A stretch of 64,000 bases of DNA from Chromobotia macracanthus (taxonomy: Eukaryota; Chordata; Actinopteri; Cypriniformes; Botiidae), in contig JAZGTH010000008.1 in NCBI GenBank assembly GCA_036877525.1, forward strand, positions 2,384,001 through 2,448,000, read 5' to 3'. A program made the translations under genes and the position numbers. The notes under the pieces were generated by a model, which did no database searches, was not told the origin of the DNA, and saw nothing but the letters and a program-made list of their open reading frames with translations. This document shows, one piece after another, positions 38,001 to 50,489 of the stretch. The stretch's first letter is position 1. The number at the start of each line of letters is the position of its first letter.

Positions 38001-41000
38001 CTTCTGAGTCAAAAATGAACTGTGTGGAGAAAGGAAAACAAAGCCTTTTGCATTTCTAATGTGTTGTGTGTAAAATGGTACATTCAAACAGTTCTTATTC
38101 AGAGCTGTAACAATAAGTTAAGAGTGCAGAGGAATGAACTGCAGTCACTACAGGGTTACCAAATAAAACAAAGCAAAACAAAACATATTTACAGTTGTAT
38201 TGTTAGAATCTATACCAAAACTATGATAATGAAATATTAGTTATTACATAGATATACTGTATATTACATATTTAAATAAAATCTTTCAGAACAACTAAAT
38301 CATTTTTCAATTTGTCATATTAAAAATATTTCAATTTGTGTGAACAAACTCTACATGTAAATACTCAGTACTCAGTACAGGATCGTCAGTACGATCATGC
38401 CAAGCATTTTAGAGAACAACTGAGTTTTTTCCAATGAATTTCTGATTGTGATGAAAACAAGAAGTGACAGGGAAGCACATCTCTGCCAGTGTAGCAGAGG
38501 GACAGTTTGACATGATGAGTAGTTTTATTAGCTGTCATTACCATCACACTTTCATTCAGAAACAATGGAGATAAGGTCGTTGAGCTTTGATTACCAGTTT
38601 GGTGTCATAATTAAAGATGATCACATTTATAATATAGTGAGGGTGTCAGTAGAATTGTCACAGGTGTACTACATACTGCTGTAGGGTTAAAATATTTGTT
38701 GTTGGTAAACCTGTCAAGTCAGGCAAAAGCAATGCCTTCTCAAAAAGAAAAATGTGGTATCTGACTTGAGACAACAGTGGAAAGAAAGTGTTCGTTTAAT
38801 AATGACAGTTCTAACGTATGTTTTTTGGCTTTATCGAATAACAATAACAGTCCTCAATCCAATTCTGCATTTCACTATAGATTTTACATATTCCAGACTG
38901 AAATTGCACAAATACTAAAAATATTTTTCTTTTTTTAGGCATGAAAATTTTGTTATGTAGCATAGAAACGTTTTATCAAACGTCTGGATTTAATTTCAAT
39001 AAATTAATTTTGTTCCAGAGTGAAAGACATCATTATTGTTTAATAAAGAATAATAAAACATCTACACACTGAATTTTATATGAACATTCTATATGACAAT
39101 GATTGTAAGTTTTAACTGAATAAAGATGCTTCAGTCAATAACTCTATTCGACAGAGAGAGAGAGAAAGAAAGAGATTGCTCTTGGATTTTAAAATGGCTC
39201 TAAAGACTAGAGACTGATTCTAAAGACTAGAATCACATCTCAGATAATAAAAACCAATTGCGTTTGGCCTGTAAAGAGGTTTATCTTAGCTGGTCATACT
39301 GGCCTGCGGGAACAAGAGAGTTAACAACTTGGAAAAGTAGCAAATGGTGAAGAACATTTCTTAATCTGTTTCTGCTTTTCCCTGTATGCTTTATAATCTG
39401 TCACCATAGATGCATTCAAGAGCCATGAGATTTAAAAAAAACAATCGGACTGTGTGGATTTTAGATAAGAAACGGCAGTCTTTAGCAATTCACGCTTCAA
39501 CAATACAATGTTTCTTAATGCAAGTGTGGGGAAAATTCAAGATGGTTCTGGTTAATGGATATGTTGCCTGTTCTCAGCAAGGTTGCCCTAATATCACAAT
39601 AATAATCTCAGTTGTTTGGGGCTGGTACTTTTCTTAGAGGAGTCCGTACCTGTGCACAAGATAATAGAGTTCTAATTTAGAATTACACCGTAAACAAAGC
39701 AATTAAATTTTGTCTATCATACAGTACCTATTTTAAAGGGAGAAACTAAGAAATTTGAATAATGTTTAATCGACATAAAATATATGAGACCAGTAATATT
39801 TCTTCAAATCTCATCCCGCCTAGCCTATCAGGGACATTGGACCTAACAGTTTGATAATGATGTTGCTGATTAGTAACTCCAAAAATGCATTGCAGCATTA
39901 ACAAGTATGGTGGCTTATTCAATGCACACATCTTGCATTTTGTTTGTCAAAACCAGTCACAAACGTGATCATTTTGAATTTCATGTACACGTTTTTCTTG
40001 CATCATGTAGTTTTTAGAATGTTTTTTTTTATAGTTTTTATCATATTGTTGCACGTTAACATACTAAAAGACTTTCGTTTGTCCCCATAAAAATGTTAAT
40101 GAAGCACTTTTGCTTTGCTAGATATTTTCTATAGAAACAGAGTTTGCAGAGCTGTGTTCATATTTAAGTCATAAAAAAATGTGTGAACAAGAATGAACAA
40201 ACAAATGTACTTGTATATTGTATAGCAAAACGCAACTTTTTACTGGCTAGAAAAATCTACAAAATTCAAACAAACAACCCTCAACAAGGTCAACAGCTCT
40301 TAAAGTGTCATAGCCAGAGAAAACAAACTTAAAGATGACAAACCTACCGAAAAGTCTTTTGAAACCAATGTCCTCTTGTGATTTAATCACCTCCAGTGAG
40401 TAAACGCTGGTGTGTCCAACTGTAAATCTGTATTTACTGGCACAGACAGCAGGAAAGCGTTAATGGATGGACCTCAAGACATGGAGAATTAAAGCTTTCA
40501 GCTCAATTGGACATGCTAACAGATACATCAGAGAAACTGCACAGCTGTTTCTTACTCAAGTTAGCATCCCGCACAACTCTGAACAGAGCACACTGCAATA
40601 TTGGCCCACACAGAACAGATTTACTAGATGTTACTCCAAGATGTTAAAGCATGTTTTAAGGGAAGCAGATCTTACAATCAGAAAAATAAGTTTTTATACA
40701 GATCTCTTGTACATGAAACTATAAAACATTTGCTGAAGTTTGTGGTGACTGCACACCATTTCTGTGCAAACATTCACTGAATTATGATGGAACTTTTAAT
40801 ACATCAAACTTTGGGAGGTGAGTGTATATACTGTAAGTAATTTTGAGATATCGTAAATTATACCAATTATACCATTATACCATGCTGTTTGTCTTACCTT
40901 GCAAAAACTTTAGAAATTATTTTTCTGATGAGATTACCAGGAGCAAAGATGTAGGAAACGGATTCTGTTAATATCATTATTTTCATAATTTATTTTTTCT

Positions 41001-41053
41001 ATATATCACATATGTTTTTAGGGCAATTCAACCTAGTTTTCAGCATAACGTTT

Positions 41054-41200
41054 CTGTAGTTCAGCTGGTAGAGTATTGTGTTTGCAGCACGAAGGATGTG
41101 GGTTTTTGATTCCAAGGGAGCACACACACTGATAAATTGTATAGCCTGAATGCACTGTAAGTCACTTTGGATAAAAGCACCTGCCAAGTGCATAAATGTA
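41054..41200 (+). mobile_element. tRNA-derived V-SINE, best preserved copy
   Basis: The tRNA-like head has an A box (tagttcagctggtagag, 41057-41073) and a B-box-like gggtttttgattcc (41100-41113). The body is gggagcacacacactgataa followed by attgtatagcctgaatgcac. The tail is ctgtaagtcactttggataa, then aagcacctgccaagtgcataa. This is the arrangement of fish V-SINEs mobilised by a LINE of the L2 type. The pol III boxes have decayed enough that it is not a tRNA gene. Confidence 0.85.
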
Positions 41201-41219
41201 GAAAGTGGTTTTCTTTTAT

Positions 41220-41330
41220 AAAAAAATATTGAAAATAATAAACTAGAAAACTAAACTACTACTAAAAACTAAAATAAAACAATAAACTAAAATAATAAAC
41301 AGTGATAAAAATGATAATAATAACTGTAGA
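41220..41330. repeat. A-rich low-complexity stretch
   Basis: Repeated actaaaa, aataata and aaactaa words follow directly after the SINE tail. Confidence 0.6.
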
Positions 41331-42236
41331 TTTTTCCATTTACAGAGTACCATCAAAGTGGCTATTGTTTTCTATAATGGTTTCATTATTTACTATGCTA
41401 AATTCATAATTACATCTTACTTTATAATTAATAAATAATTAATCTTTAAGTAAAATAAATCAGACTTCCTTTCAAACTGTTGTTGAGTTTGCAAGTTTTT
41501 CTTTCTGAAAGTTTTTTCCATACTTTATAATTTTGAGGGAAGTTATTTGTTTATTTAATAATATGAATCATTTTGTCTGGTGAGCACACAAGTGTTTTCT
41601 GGCAGTGCAGTTATAAAAACTGTGTGGCTACAGTGAGTCTTCAGAGCCAGCGCTTCTGTTAGACCTTGCGTCAACTGTCCGCTCTGTTTGCAGGAATAAA
41701 TTGTAAGCAAATGGTGCACTGACAGCATCACTCAATCTTTCCCATACCTGAACTGCACATTCATCATTCTGTTCCTTTCATCATAGGAATTTCTGCTCCA
41801 TTCCTTCATGTGAAATTTTTGTTTACATACATACTGCTTTATATCTGCAGCCCCTCAGAATCGGTGCAGACATTTTTCTGCATCAACAAAGTGAAGTAAA
41901 TCTGAATCTAATCTGAATATAATCTGATATAAATCATTATATCAATACATTCTACGACATTCTGTATGAAACTTCCTGTGTACAGAGGATGGACTCCTCT
42001 TCCTCTACTGTATTACAATGGTACAGTTAACTCGCCCGTGTGTGTTTAAGAAAAAGACAAAGTAAGAGAGACAGAAATGGAGATGGAAACACTGAACCTG
42101 ATTATCCGTTTAATGAATCAGATGCATTTAGACTGGCAATAATTTACAAAATATTTCCCACATTAAAACATTAGCAGCACAGTGTGACTGAGTGTGTGGG
42201 TGAGGATTTGTGCTGGAGCTAGTGTGTGAGAAAGCG

Positions 42237-42262
42237 TAGGACACACACACTCACACACACAC
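42237..42262. repeat. CA microsatellite
   Basis: The sequence aggacacacacactcacaca is followed by cacacac. Confidence 0.85.
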
Positions 42263-42436
42263 GTGAAAGCAGTGTTGTAGCACCACCTTTATGCCAGACC
42301 TATGATCTCAGTTCTGTGCTGTTCTTATACAATAATAATATCACCCACATTTACATTCATTATTACCCTTTTTCAGTTTTTTTTAACCAGCGGATACCAC
42401 TGGCACTTAATACTTATAAGCTTACTAAATACTTTA

Positions 42437-42457
42437 TATATATATATATATATATAA
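42437..42457. repeat. TA microsatellite
   Basis: About ten TA units after actttata. Confidence 0.9.
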
Positions 42458-42569
42458 TAGTTGCTGTTTAAGGACATTTCTGCCCCCCAACACACTCTAA
42501 ACATTATGAACTGATATATGGGCTAGACTTATTAATTGGATGGAATTTTGTTATTTTGAAATTTTGCAT

Positions 42570-42592
42570 TGACTGATAATAATTATCAGTCA
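42570..42592. repeat. Perfect 23-bp palindrome
   Basis: The arms tgactgataat and attatcagtca are exact reverse complements around a single A. The word gcattgact flanks it on both sides as a direct repeat (42566 and 42593). Confidence 0.8.
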
Positions 42593-43241
42593 GCATTGAC
42601 TAATAATAATTCAAATTTGGTGAATCAGCAAAAAATAGCTATTTGTGTTTGTGTCTTATTTGCCATTGATTTGTCTTATCAGCCATTAGTCACCCTGCTC
42701 TAAAATAAAATAAGATTTGGTCAACCTACTATTCGACATGATAACATCTGGATGGGATTATTAAAATGACATTGATTGCCCATCTCAGTGGTGATAATGT
42801 ACCGAAAGCACTCCTAATGTACCAGGAAACCACAAAAATTAATGTCTGGAGTTTCACGCAGAAAGCACACCTGTAGTTTTGTACTGCATTGCTTGTTTTG
42901 AGGCATTGATTTTGGTGTTAGTACAGAATGTTAAGGGGCCTCACCTTTTCTATCATTCACCGTATGAATGACAGACAGGCCACGCCTGCATGTCACAAAA
43001 CATAACATTTTACCATGATAAAGCAGCTCTAATTTTGAATTCAAAGCTTTGGTAATATTCTCTAACATCATTATCTTCTGTATGAATTTCTGGAATTTCT
43101 GAGCATACCTAAAACAGAAGCTATATTAAAGTGTCCATTCTTTTTCTGCTCCTATAAAAGACAAGTGTGTAATATAAGTGAAAAATAACTCTCTGGTATG
43201 AAAGAGGCATTTCATTTTTTTCAGCCATAAATGTAGGAGAT

Positions 43242-43478
43242 TCACAGTGCCCAGTCCAGGTTCTGAATAAAACATAACTCTTGATAATTGGCTGGGGCAA
43301 TGTTTTCTTTTTCCTCTCTCACTCTCACTGGTAATTTTTTTCTTCTAGCTTTCACCCGTTTCTCCGACAGATCAAAGTTGGCATCACATGACTCTGGTGG
43401 AGGGAGGTGTGGTGACGTCTCCAACTGAATGCTATCCCACAATTCATGATTAAAGCATGTGGGGGGGGGTTGTGGCAA
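43242..43478 (-). other. Coding-looking frame with a KEN-box-like motif; doubtful
   Basis: On the minus strand a frame of up to 78 codons ends at TGA/TAG near 43242. Its middle reads LSEKRVKARRKKLPVRVREE, then KENIAPANYQEL, a basic stretch next to a KEN motif. The frame's start runs through a run of nine C bases, which cannot be trusted. The plus strand has an acceptor-like tggtaatttttttcttctag over the same place. It may be a relic of a nuclear protein gene or pure chance; I recognise no family. Confidence 0.15.
43461..43469. repeat. G9 homopolymer
   Basis: Nine G bases after catgt; prone to length error and to G-rich structures. Confidence 0.8.
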
Positions 43479-46400
43479 GACAGAAATTTTTACATTTTTA
43501 CATATGACCTGGATTCAGTTGAATGCCAAAAAATTTTGTCGAGCAAAAGCTGTGACTTTGAGAAATGATGCAAATAAAGGTTAACAAAGTGTTCCAGCCT
43601 CACACAGATACACACACACATACAGACAAGTCACAGACAGAAAACTGATGAGTCAAAGAGGAAAAACATAAAAATGTTCACAGCTACATAAAAACTAGTT
43701 CCACTACTAATAATAGAAAAGGTCATAAAAAAGAAAAACATTTTTAACCCCCTTTTTTTAAGTCCCCTTTAGGGGCTGCATATTTCCTGCAAGACAAAAT
43801 AATAGCAATTTACAAAAACCAGATACATTTCAACATTATAAAGTGACCGTGCAGAAGAACTTGTGTGCAAAAGATGCTTGAAAACTAAAGAATATGCAGA
43901 ACCTAGCGGAGTGTTCTGAAGAACATTGGGCAACTTCACTGTTCAGAACATATACATTAGTGAACAACAATCACCAAACAAACACACAGTCATTAATCAT
44001 CCAGGAGGTTTTACACAACAATAACAGCCAAGGTAATGTTAACTTTTGAACAGGGTCATCTGTGTGAATTCAGCTATTATTTAGTTTTGTGGAATATATG
44101 CAAATGTGTTCTGTGAAATAGCTTAATCAGGGCAGTACTACAGCAAATAACAAACAAAATACAATGCTTATGATCTCTCTTATTTCTGTTTAAATTATAA
44201 ACATCCTGCAGATTCTTATGCAGAACTCTATATCTATAAGCTCTCTATATATTGAAGTCATATGAACTACTTTTATGGTGCTTTTATGGGAGTTTACATC
44301 CTTTTTGGAGCTTGACAGATGTGGATGATATAAACTGTCATATATAAAAACTACTATGTAAAGTAGTTTCTCTTTAGTCTGAAGCTCAGCCAGGAGCATC
44401 TTCACAGTCTCAGTTCTAAGCAGCAAGGTCTACTGTTCATAAACAGGCTCACAGAAACATACAGTCATCTTCTGCTCTATTGCTGAAAGACTCATATGAA
44501 AAGAACTGAGTTGCAGAAGACCCCACTGTTTAGCAAACATTCTCTCTGTGGCGAGCAATTAATATTTCAAGGTTGGTTGGACCAAGCCAACCTGATTTTA
44601 TTGGACCACAAAAGACTGGCCACCAGCTTAGGCACAGGTACACGCTGTCGTGCCCTTCTCTTGCACAACACAAATCTATAAATTTGTCATTGATTAAATT
44701 AGTTCGCCTCAATAGTCTTCTGTCCCTTTGAATTGTGAATCATGTATGTGTCACGCAAGATTTTGTCTAAGAATCAGAACTTGGGATTGAGACAATGATC
44801 ATGGAAGCCTGTTTGTCTGCACGTCTTTTATCTGCACGTTTTGTAGTGGCCTGCTAACCAGTCCAGAATGGCAGGACATCTTCAAAAAAAGCATGACAGA
44901 ACAACAGTATTTAACAGAACACAGGGGTTTTGACGTATATTTTGTGTAGCTTGACATGATACCCCAAAACATACAGACATGACAAAACAACCAAATGACA
45001 GCTGCACAGCGCACACATACATTGACAAATTGTTACAAAATAGCACAAACAGATTGCAAGAACACCTCCAGCATGATCAGCCCTTAACGACAACATCACA
45101 GACAACAGAATGGCAGAACCAAAGTTCACATGTCAAATACAAGTTACTCGGTTAAAGAAGAAAATTAAGTGAGAAAAAATGACACACATGCACAAACAGG
45201 TACAGGTACGCTAAGTAGATCAGGGCAGCACGAAAGTGCAGAGCGACACGGAAAACAATCTGTGGCCACTTTGAAAACTCAGACAGGACCATTGGCTTCA
45301 TTTCTGGACAACAGACAGCACCATATGGCAGCAGCTTGCACGCGTCTTGGTTGTGATCTGAGTCTGTATTTGTATGCAAGTATAAGAGTGATCAGCGTTA
45401 ATTAGAAACACTGAACGGACTGAAGAGAAGGCAGGTTCACATGCTGCAAACCATAGAAAGATTCCCACAGGCATTGTTGTTTAATGTAGAGAGTCCTTGA
45501 AACCCACCAACTACCAAGGACAGCAAACTTTCCAACTTGCTGTCAGGTGTTGCTTTAAATAGCTTAAATTTACAGAGGCTTTGTCAAGTTGGTGGTTCAC
45601 TGTTGGCTTTTGCACTTTGAGTTATCACAGGAAGTTTTAGGAAGTGACCGAGAAACCAGTTTGATGTTATTTGTATATATAGTTTAAAATAAAAAATGTA
45701 GTTTATGTACGTTTGTATAGACATTGAGGCATATTAGTTTGTACAAATCTTCTGAAAAACATTTTGAACAGGAAACAACATGATTCTGTTTATGGACCGA
45801 ATGTGAGCTGATGCCAACACTCTTAAAATCATGAGAAAATTTCTGTATATATTAATTGTTATTTGTATCTTGAGCTAAAGATGTTTAATATTCAGACACA
45901 ATCCCGTATCAGATCTCACATTTATAAATGAGCAAACAAAAGAAAGACCTTTTTAACAGGAAATTTATTTACTAATGAAATCCAGATGGGGCTAATTGAA
46001 GTCATTTGAACTCTTTGTGTGGTTGAATTTAATATCATCAAAGCTCAACAAACCTCAGTAAACCACATTGATGTTATTGTGTAATATTTAAAAACAGTTT
46101 ACCTGTATACTGTTTCTTTGTGTGTGTGTCAGTATTTCATAACATTCTTTAAAAATCACACAAACCAAAAAGGAAACCATCATGTTAAATTAAATTAAAC
46201 TATTTTTACTTATTGTAATTGTTATTAATACTATTACTACACTACTGCACTAAACTACAGTAAAACACTGATAAAACGTAAAATAACAAATTTAGAGCAA
46301 ACATTTTGTTATTGTTATTTTGGGTTTGTTATTTTCATGAGAAAGAACTATAAAACTACAGAAACTATCTTGTTTCTGAGCTGAAACTAAAGCGCATCAT

Positions 46401-49400
46401 TAGCTCAGATACAGAGCTCAGAACACGCAGAACACCGAACACTCAGTTCACATGGCTCAAATCACATGAACTCTGGCTGTTCACACTACAGGAAGAGTTC
46501 ATACACTCTCCTGCTGTTCCTCTTGACTGTCTGTGGAAATAGGGCAGAAGATATACCGTACATATAGGGGGAATACAGTCACTGTCATAATTCCTATGGC
46601 ATGCAGTTGTACCTAAGCTACAGGGCAGCTTCTAAACCACCCAACAATATTATTCACTGAACATGTACAAACATTTTTTGAAATGAATTTCATCTTATTC
46701 TGAGACATTTCCTAAAATAATGCATTATTAATGTATTGCTTAAATTCTAAAAGCTTTACACACCCTTAATTCATATTCATATGTATTTTAAATGCATTTA
46801 CTTGCATTTTAAAATCTCAGAATAGAATTGAAATACAAAACCAATAAAATGAGTAATGTTCCATGCAGTTAACATCTATTTCTATGTCAATTAAGAAAAA
46901 ACGATTACCCTGCTTGGCTTTGATATTTTGAAAGCCACAGACAGCCAAGAGGAAACTGCAATTTTTACCAAACCCTTTGTACTCAACCAAAGTAAAATAT
47001 TAATCATTTTCTATTTCACATGGTAACGTTTTTTTCTTGTTTCTCTTTGCCTTTGTTTTTTTTGTAACCATTTATTGGAGATTCTCTGTCGCCCGAGCAG
47101 CAAAAAATTCCTTTTGACTTCTGTCTTTATTTGCCCCCAGCTTCTATCAGGTTTAACCATCCACACAAGGAACTGCTGTCTAACAGATTATTTGCCTAAT
47201 TACAGTGTTGGAAGGGTTGCATGGTTAAAAATTTTGGAAGCTTCATAACCTCTGTTTCACCCTATGTGTGTACAGGGCCCCTGAGACTGTGTTAGCTCGC
47301 TCTTTCTCCATTAACTCATGTCTTCATGCCCAGAGGAAGTGACAGGCAGCCCTGGATTGCTTGGGCTCCAGGATACAGGCTGCGTTCTCCACAGCCGGTG
47401 ATTCTGCAGTCTCCAGCTGAACCAATATTAACGATATATATAAAACGATATATACAATATACTGTAAACCACAGGGTGCAGGGATGGGCTCAGTACTTTC
47501 TGTCTATGTTTTAACCTTTTAATTCTTTATGCGCTACTAAGATGGACAATTTGTTCACATTTAAAATCAGTGCTCCTTTATATCTAGATATTTAGTAGTT
47601 TAAGTATATATACTTAAATATATTAATATGTTTAATATTTACTTAAATTTACTTAAATCTTTGTGAATGTCACCTAAAAAATGTATTAAATAAATATTCA
47701 TATGCAAAAAAACTGCTAGGATAATTAGGAATATGGGCTTTCAATAGACACAACAGACACATTATTATGACACTGGATCACTCTCATACTGGTTTTAACA
47801 CCTTCCAAGACAAATGTGCTGCTTCAAGTGATTCGTTTCACCATTACAGACAAGCTGCAGATATATCCCTGATTTAAACACCATTGAGACATATTCCCAA
47901 CTTTATCTCAGTGGGTTTGAATTGAAAGATGACCTCTTGCACTCTTGAAATCAATCACTGTGACAGAAACAGTTCTAATGCTTTATTTGCTCATATCAAA
48001 ACCTCCAAAATATTCTTCCCCTTTTTATGCTGATGAGAATTATTTTCATTTTTATTCTGCTAATCAGATTTTTCATCTGCACCAATGGAAAATTAGTATG
48101 AGTGTCCCAAATCTCACCTCGCTCTTTCTGAGAAAACATGCAACAGTGCCAAGAATTTTAAAAGGTCTTGTTAATATCTATAAAACATCTTGCCTTTGAA
48201 TCTTGCTTAAGGTCATCGTATCATTAAATATCTTCTCGATGAAGAATCGGACACAGAATGCATCAAAACATCAGAAGGTTGAATCACTGTCTGCGCAGGT
48301 AAGACTAAAATGCGTCATATTACGGTTAAGTTTTGTTATGGAAAATTATATTTCTAAAGTAAAAGTAAAAAATTGGGTTGGGCTTCATTTCTGCATACCA
48401 GAATGGATCCAGGTGTTCGGAGGAAGAGATGGGTTTTGAGAAAGTAAGAAAATTAATGCAAAATTTGTTTTAGAAGCATTTTGATGAAAAAAAGGATATT
48501 TTTTTGGAATAGCATGCACTGATAAATCATGCATCAGTAAATAGGGTTCATTTTAAGTTAATGTTGAGGTTTAATAAAAGCACACACTGCAGGTCTAAGC
48601 AGCATTCTTACTTTGCTGTACATGTGGTTTTTGGTTGAACGGTATAAAATAAGTATGTTTCTCCAGGGCTTTAGAGCAGCCATAGGCGCCAAAATGAGAA
48701 CAAAAGTGGTTTGGGATAGGGGAGAAGCCTGTCAGCAAGAATGCACTCAGAGAACCAATATCATTCTCCAAATCCACTTAGACAAGGGTGAAGTAGACTG
48801 TTTGAGGGGGGTATTTTTTGTCACGTTCAGTAAATTCTGCTCTTTGCGTTCCATCATTCTACATCCTTCAAAAGGAGACTTTCCAAAGTGTTCGTTGCTA
48901 ATTCTGCCATGTCCAAAAAACTTGAAATGCTCTTTTCAGAATACTGTGACTGTGTAAAGATTTCATTACCATGGGTAAATGTGTCCAAATCTCCAAATAT
49001 GAAGAACTTTTAATGGATGAACATAAAACTCACAAAGATGACAAATTCCTTCCCCAAGGTGAGCGATTTCTAATGGTATTCTCAATAATTCAGAATCTCA
49101 GTAATATCCCAGATTAAAGCCACTCACGATCTGAATAAGAAATATAATTGAATTAATAATAAATGATTGAACAAGACAAAGAAACACTGAATTTCAATGA
49201 GAGTCTGTCAACGCAAAGGCGCATCACTGATGGCATCAGACGAAAACTTTTGTCGAAGGGGGACGTTCAGTTACAAAGAAGTGTGAAACAGATTAAATTA
49301 TAAAACTGAATGGAGACAGAGATGTTTGCTTATGAAAACTAAACTCTGTTTGACAAAAGCAAGGGACATGTTCAAGATGGGTCATGGACCTGTATTAAGA

Positions 49401-49404
49401 TTAT

Positions 49405-49546
49405 TGACTTGTAGCTAAACTGGTAGAGCATTGCACTTCCAATGGCAAGGTCACATGGCAAGGAAACACATCATACGGATAATAAAAAACATAGCTCAGA
49501 TGCCCTTTAAGTGGCTTTACATCTGCCAAATGAATACATAAAAATA
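49405..49546 (+). mobile_element. tRNA-derived V-SINE, diverged copy
   Basis: The head is cttgtagctaaactggtaga, continued by gcattgcac and aaggtcacatggcaaggaaa. The body has catcatacggataataaaaa. The tail is ctttaagtggctttacatct, then gccaaatgaatacataaa. The order of parts follows the copy at 41054. Confidence 0.65.
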
Positions 49547-50475
49547 AACGATTCAGGGTTCAGCAGTTTACTGGCTGAAATCACATAGCAGCCGTTGGGG
49601 AGGGGCAGGAAGTGGCTGGTCACATGAAGCATTACGGGAGGTTGAGGAGCCGTGATTAATAAAAGAACTGCTGAGAAACATTAAAGCGATTTGCTTTGCT
49701 TGCGATCCTGTGACTTAAGGGGAGTTTTGTTGGTATCTTGCTGTGCGGGCATGTCTGATTACATAAACGGAAGAAGGTAGTTTTCTTTAACATATGTGGC
49801 CTGGGCAGTAACATTAACCACCTGCAGTTTATGCCTGCTGCTCCATCAGGTCTACACGAGGCATGGGCGGAATGAAACTCTGTCCACATGTTTATAAATA
49901 ATAAAAGACCTCTCACTTCAACTTGTGTTTATAAGACCTTAAATAAGCCAAGGCACGGTTACGCCTGATGCCTCAACGGAGACGTCAGGTATTTATTTGA
50001 CATTTAGAAGGTTTTACTTATGAGGAATGGTTAATGGCTTTGGATTACACATTTTCGCATTTGAGATTGCGCTGAGAAAAAGCCAATCAGGGCTGCATTT
50101 ATATACAATTAATGTCCTGTGAATGACGGTTTAAGCGGATCATGTACAGCCTCATCTATTTTCTACATCTCATTATTTCTGCAGCATATCCGTAGTTTGT
50201 ATATTTTTTGTTGATTCTCTGGTGTGCGCTTGTTTTGACGGGAAGCGAGGATACAACATTTAAATGCCAATGAATGATTATTATGTTTCAGGATAGTTTA
50301 TGAGGAGGCCATAGTTTAATTAATTCCATATTTAAAAAAAAAGTTTGTTTTTTGCTTTTCTTATTTTAATAGTGTACACAAGCACCTCGCTTTTAGACCA
50401 TGGCAGCTCATTCTTTTTCGGCTAACTCATTTCCTATTGAGTATGGACCGAATCAGTCTAGTAAATAATGACATA

Positions 50476-50489
50476 GCGCCCTCTACTGT
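50476..50489 (-). promoter_or_regulatory. CTCF-like core motif
   Basis: The minus strand reads ACAGTAGAGGGCGC, which fits the vertebrate CTCF core (CCASYAGRKGGCR) except at the first base. The match is seen; occupancy is not known. Similar words also occur inside fish repeats, so it could be passive. Confidence 0.35.

Larger units (their letters stand above)
33941..41053. other. Non-coding stretch between two SINE copies
   Basis: No gene seen. It includes the element fragments at 34543 and 34970, candidate conserved blocks at 35380-35560, 36420-36720 and 38500-38640, and a GA run at 39151-39172. A direct repeat of tctaaagactaga lies near 39203 and 39220. AT-rich unique sequence fills the rest. 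Confidence 0.4.
41331..49404. other. Non-coding stretch between SINE copies
   Basis: Apart from the listed repeats and the doubtful frame at 43242, this is unique AT-rich sequence without supportable exons. Frames near 44496-45405 and 47326-48957 lack splice context and codon character. Confidence 0.4.

Noticed and set aside
41054..41112. tRNA gene
   Set aside because: The A and B boxes are decayed and the sequence continues into a SINE body and tail; no cloverleaf with a proper acceptor stem.
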